Shown in pieces: positions 43,870-45,253 of a DNA stretch of 45,253 nucleotides. The position numbers and the translations under genes are program-made. Every line of letters begins with the position of its first letter. Position 1 is the first letter of the stretch. Origin of the DNA: Fibrobacter sp. (lineage in GTDB: Bacteria > Fibrobacterota > Fibrobacteria > Fibrobacterales > Fibrobacteraceae); NCBI GenBank assembly GCA_024398835.1, contig JAKSIK010000019.1:1-45253 (forward strand), given 5' to 3'. The notes beneath the pieces are model-generated. The model saw only the letters and a program-made list of their open reading frames with translations. It was not told where the DNA came from and ran no database searches.

Positions 43870-44040
43870 GCGATTTATGATTTATAATTCACAATTCAAA
43901 ATTATCTCGGGAGAGTACTTCGCTTGAGATTTCTCGTACTTCATAATTCACAATTAGTGTTCGCACTCATTTTGACATCGGCTCGGAAGTGCCCGAGCAA
44001 GCTCGGCCGTTTCACTCGCCTCGACAAAATTCATAATTAT
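43870..44040 (-). repeat. Extragenic composite repeat, with inverted copy 2 of the 81-bp element
   Basis: 43953-44032 is the inverse complement of 32649-32729 with two substitutions and one indel. It is flanked by ATAATTCACAATT-type units (43877-43898, 43942-43957) and AATTCATAATTAT (44029-44040), the AT-rich counterpart of the CATTCAGCATTC flanks in the metallophosphoesterase gene. The 355-nt gap between rsmG and the last gene otherwise holds only the DnaA box and promoter. Confidence 0.75.
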
Positions 44041-44073
44041 CCTCTCCCCCCTTTATATGTATGGTAAAAAAGC

Positions 44074-44079
44074 TATATT
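44074..44079 (+). promoter_or_regulatory. TATATT -10 box close to the last gene
   Basis: TATATT ends eight bases before ATG 44088, with GCGCGCG between, again pointing to a leaderless message. No Shine-Dalgarno is present. Confidence 0.45.
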
Positions 44080-44087
44080 TGCGCGCG

Positions 44088-45194
44088 ATGAAAATTCATA
44101 ACCTCGGCATTGTATTTTTGCTGTGGCTGTCTTTGGCAGTCGCTGTTTTTGCCGAGGGTATGGCGCCGGCGGACACTGCCTCACATCAAGCGGATGCTGC
44201 CGCGAATATCGTCTCGGATCAGAGTGCTCCCGACACTGCCGTCTTGAAGTCGCCGGAACCAGATTCGTCCAACCAAAATATCACCGCATTGCCGGACTCG
44301 GCCTATGGCTGGAAAATCACCCGGGACCCCAAGCTCATGATTGCGAGCCTCCTCTTCATGAAGGATGCGTTGAAGCACTCCAAGACCCTGAAGGACTGGC
44401 CCATCTTCTTTGTGGCGGCCCCCATGCTCACCATCGATAATTCCATCGAGCGGGATTTCTTGAAAATGTTCTCCCTGAAGCTTGGGGTTGGCGAACGGTT
44501 GTCTCCGGTGGATGTGGGCGCAACCGCTTCCATTAATCTCGGGCTGTTCCATCTTCTGGAATTTGGGGTTTCCGGAGGGCTTAATTCTGCCTGGAACTAT
44601 GGCGGCGATGGTGACTTCATGGGCGCCTACAATCCGGCGAAAGCGGATTTTGAAGGCGACCTCTTCTTGACGGAATTTGCCTATAACGGCCAAGGAAAAG
44701 CATCCCTTTCTATTCCCATGATGATGTTCCTTCCCAAGTCCAAGTGGACGAAAATTGTCCTCACCGCTGGAGCATCCATGACTTATCATGCCTATACCGG
44801 AGCTCCCGACGGAACGCCTTGGACGGCCGGCATGGAAGGCGGTGTCAACGGAATTGTAGAGGATTACCGCTTGAGCCTCATGTACCTTTTCCCGTTCGAG
44901 CAGCTGAAGATGGCCATGGTCACGATGTCTTATAACGGGTATTTGCGAAGCTCCTACTTTGATGAAATCTACAAGGATTACGACCCGGACTACAAGACCA
45001 TAAGTATAAACCCCATGTTGGTTTTTGCACTGAAGAGCCAGTGGTCGGCTATGGTTATGGCGCCTATTATCCGCGAGCGAGTTTACGACCGCGAAGTTTA
45101 TGAAGGCCATGAACGATTCCTGATGAAGAAGACCGGCAGCGAATGGACCCTGAAGATGGTCATGTTCGTGTTGACCTGTAAATTGGATATATAA
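44088..45194 (+). CDS. Putative secreted or outer-membrane protein
   Basis: From ATG 44088 the 368-residue product has a signal peptide (MKIHNLGIVFLLWLSLAVAVFA). An Asp/Ala/Ser-rich stretch follows (about 25-75), then alternating aromatic/Gly segments (LGVGERLSPVDVGATASINLGL, FGVSGGLNSAWNYGG, MAMVTMSYNGYLRSSYF), suggestive of a beta-barrel or beta-rich outer-membrane protein. The in-frame ATG 44061 lies before the TATATT box and is unlikely. No family recognised. Confidence 0.7.
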   Translation: MKIHNLGIVFLLWLSLAVAVFAEGMAPADTASHQADAAANIVSDQSAPDTAVLKSPEPDSSNQNITALPDSAYGWKITRDPKLMIASLLFMKDALKHSKTLKDWPIFFVAAPMLTIDNSIERDFLKMFSLKLGVGERLSPVDVGATASINLGLFHLLEFGVSGGLNSAWNYGGDGDFMGAYNPAKADFEGDLFLTEFAYNGQGKASLSIPMMMFLPKSKWTKIVLTAGASMTYHAYTGAPDGTPWTAGMEGGVNGIVEDYRLSLMYLFPFEQLKMAMVTMSYNGYLRSSYFDEIYKDYDPDYKTISINPMLVFALKSQWSAMVMAPIIRERVYDREVYEGHERFLMKKTGSEWTLKMVMFVLTCKLDI

Positions 45195-45253
45195 AAATCA
45201 TTCCGCAAAATTTTGGGCTCGTTCGTGACCAAACAAGTTTTGTCGCGACTCTC

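Overview
The window looks like chromosomal DNA of a Fibrobacter species (phylum Fibrobacterota). Two adjacent secreted GH45 endoglucanases, many small lipoproteins with a CGDDSSS-type mature N-terminus, serine-rich linkers, an acidic-linker deacetylase with a type IX-like tail, and an lptC-lptA-lptB-rpoN block all fit a Gram-negative, anaerobic, cellulose-degrading bacterium. The genus call is inference from content; no search was run.

Layout. 1-54 is the 5' end of tuf, followed by about 590 bases of AT-rich non-coding DNA. 646-5753 holds two paralogous GH45 cellulases and a lipoprotein. 5832-8007 (minus) is an operon of a coiled-coil protein, an M23-like protein and a HAD phosphatase. It diverges from a small membrane protein plus dnaN, followed by ttcA and a lipoprotein. 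11083-14566 (minus) holds a CE4 deacetylase and an RND/MMPL transporter. A tiny cysteine-patterned lipoprotein and ahcY follow. 16625-21346 (minus) is lptC-lptA-lptB-rpoN, the LPS export module with sigma-54; upstream of it lies iorA-iorB. 23672-28241 holds a DUF4832-type lipoprotein, an NhaC antiporter and three small unknown proteins. 28407-33762 is secA, tmk and a membrane metallophosphoesterase. 33923-38863 is a run of small genes: a UreE-N-like protein, lipoproteins, rsmA, a frameshifted lipoprotein, a BatD-like protein and a HigBA-type toxin-antitoxin pair. A CAU tRNA and a CpdA-like phosphodiesterase come next. 40103-43732 (minus) is rsmG-parA-parB-M23-bactofilin with a parS-like site at its head, and the window ends with a secreted or outer-membrane protein.

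The most striking observation is a set of palindromic repeat elements lying inside reading frames without breaking them. About 390 bp in the metallophosphoesterase gene, a second cluster later in that gene, and about 100 bp in rsmG are built from the same short units. These read through in frame, in either orientation, and fall between conserved motifs. An almost identical 80-bp unit lies inverted between genes at about 43.95-44.03 kb. This resembles in principle the Rickettsia palindromic elements that create new peptide segments in proteins.

Other points: promoters share a TATATT -10 box, and in several genes it sits only 7-8 nt before the ATG, suggesting leaderless mRNAs. IorA lacks its usual ferredoxin domain. 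One M23 protein has lost a catalytic histidine. Two neighbouring unknown proteins share a GCPCxCxxG motif. An AT-rich, DnaA-box-bearing region at 39.84-40.10 kb is a candidate origin region next to parABS.
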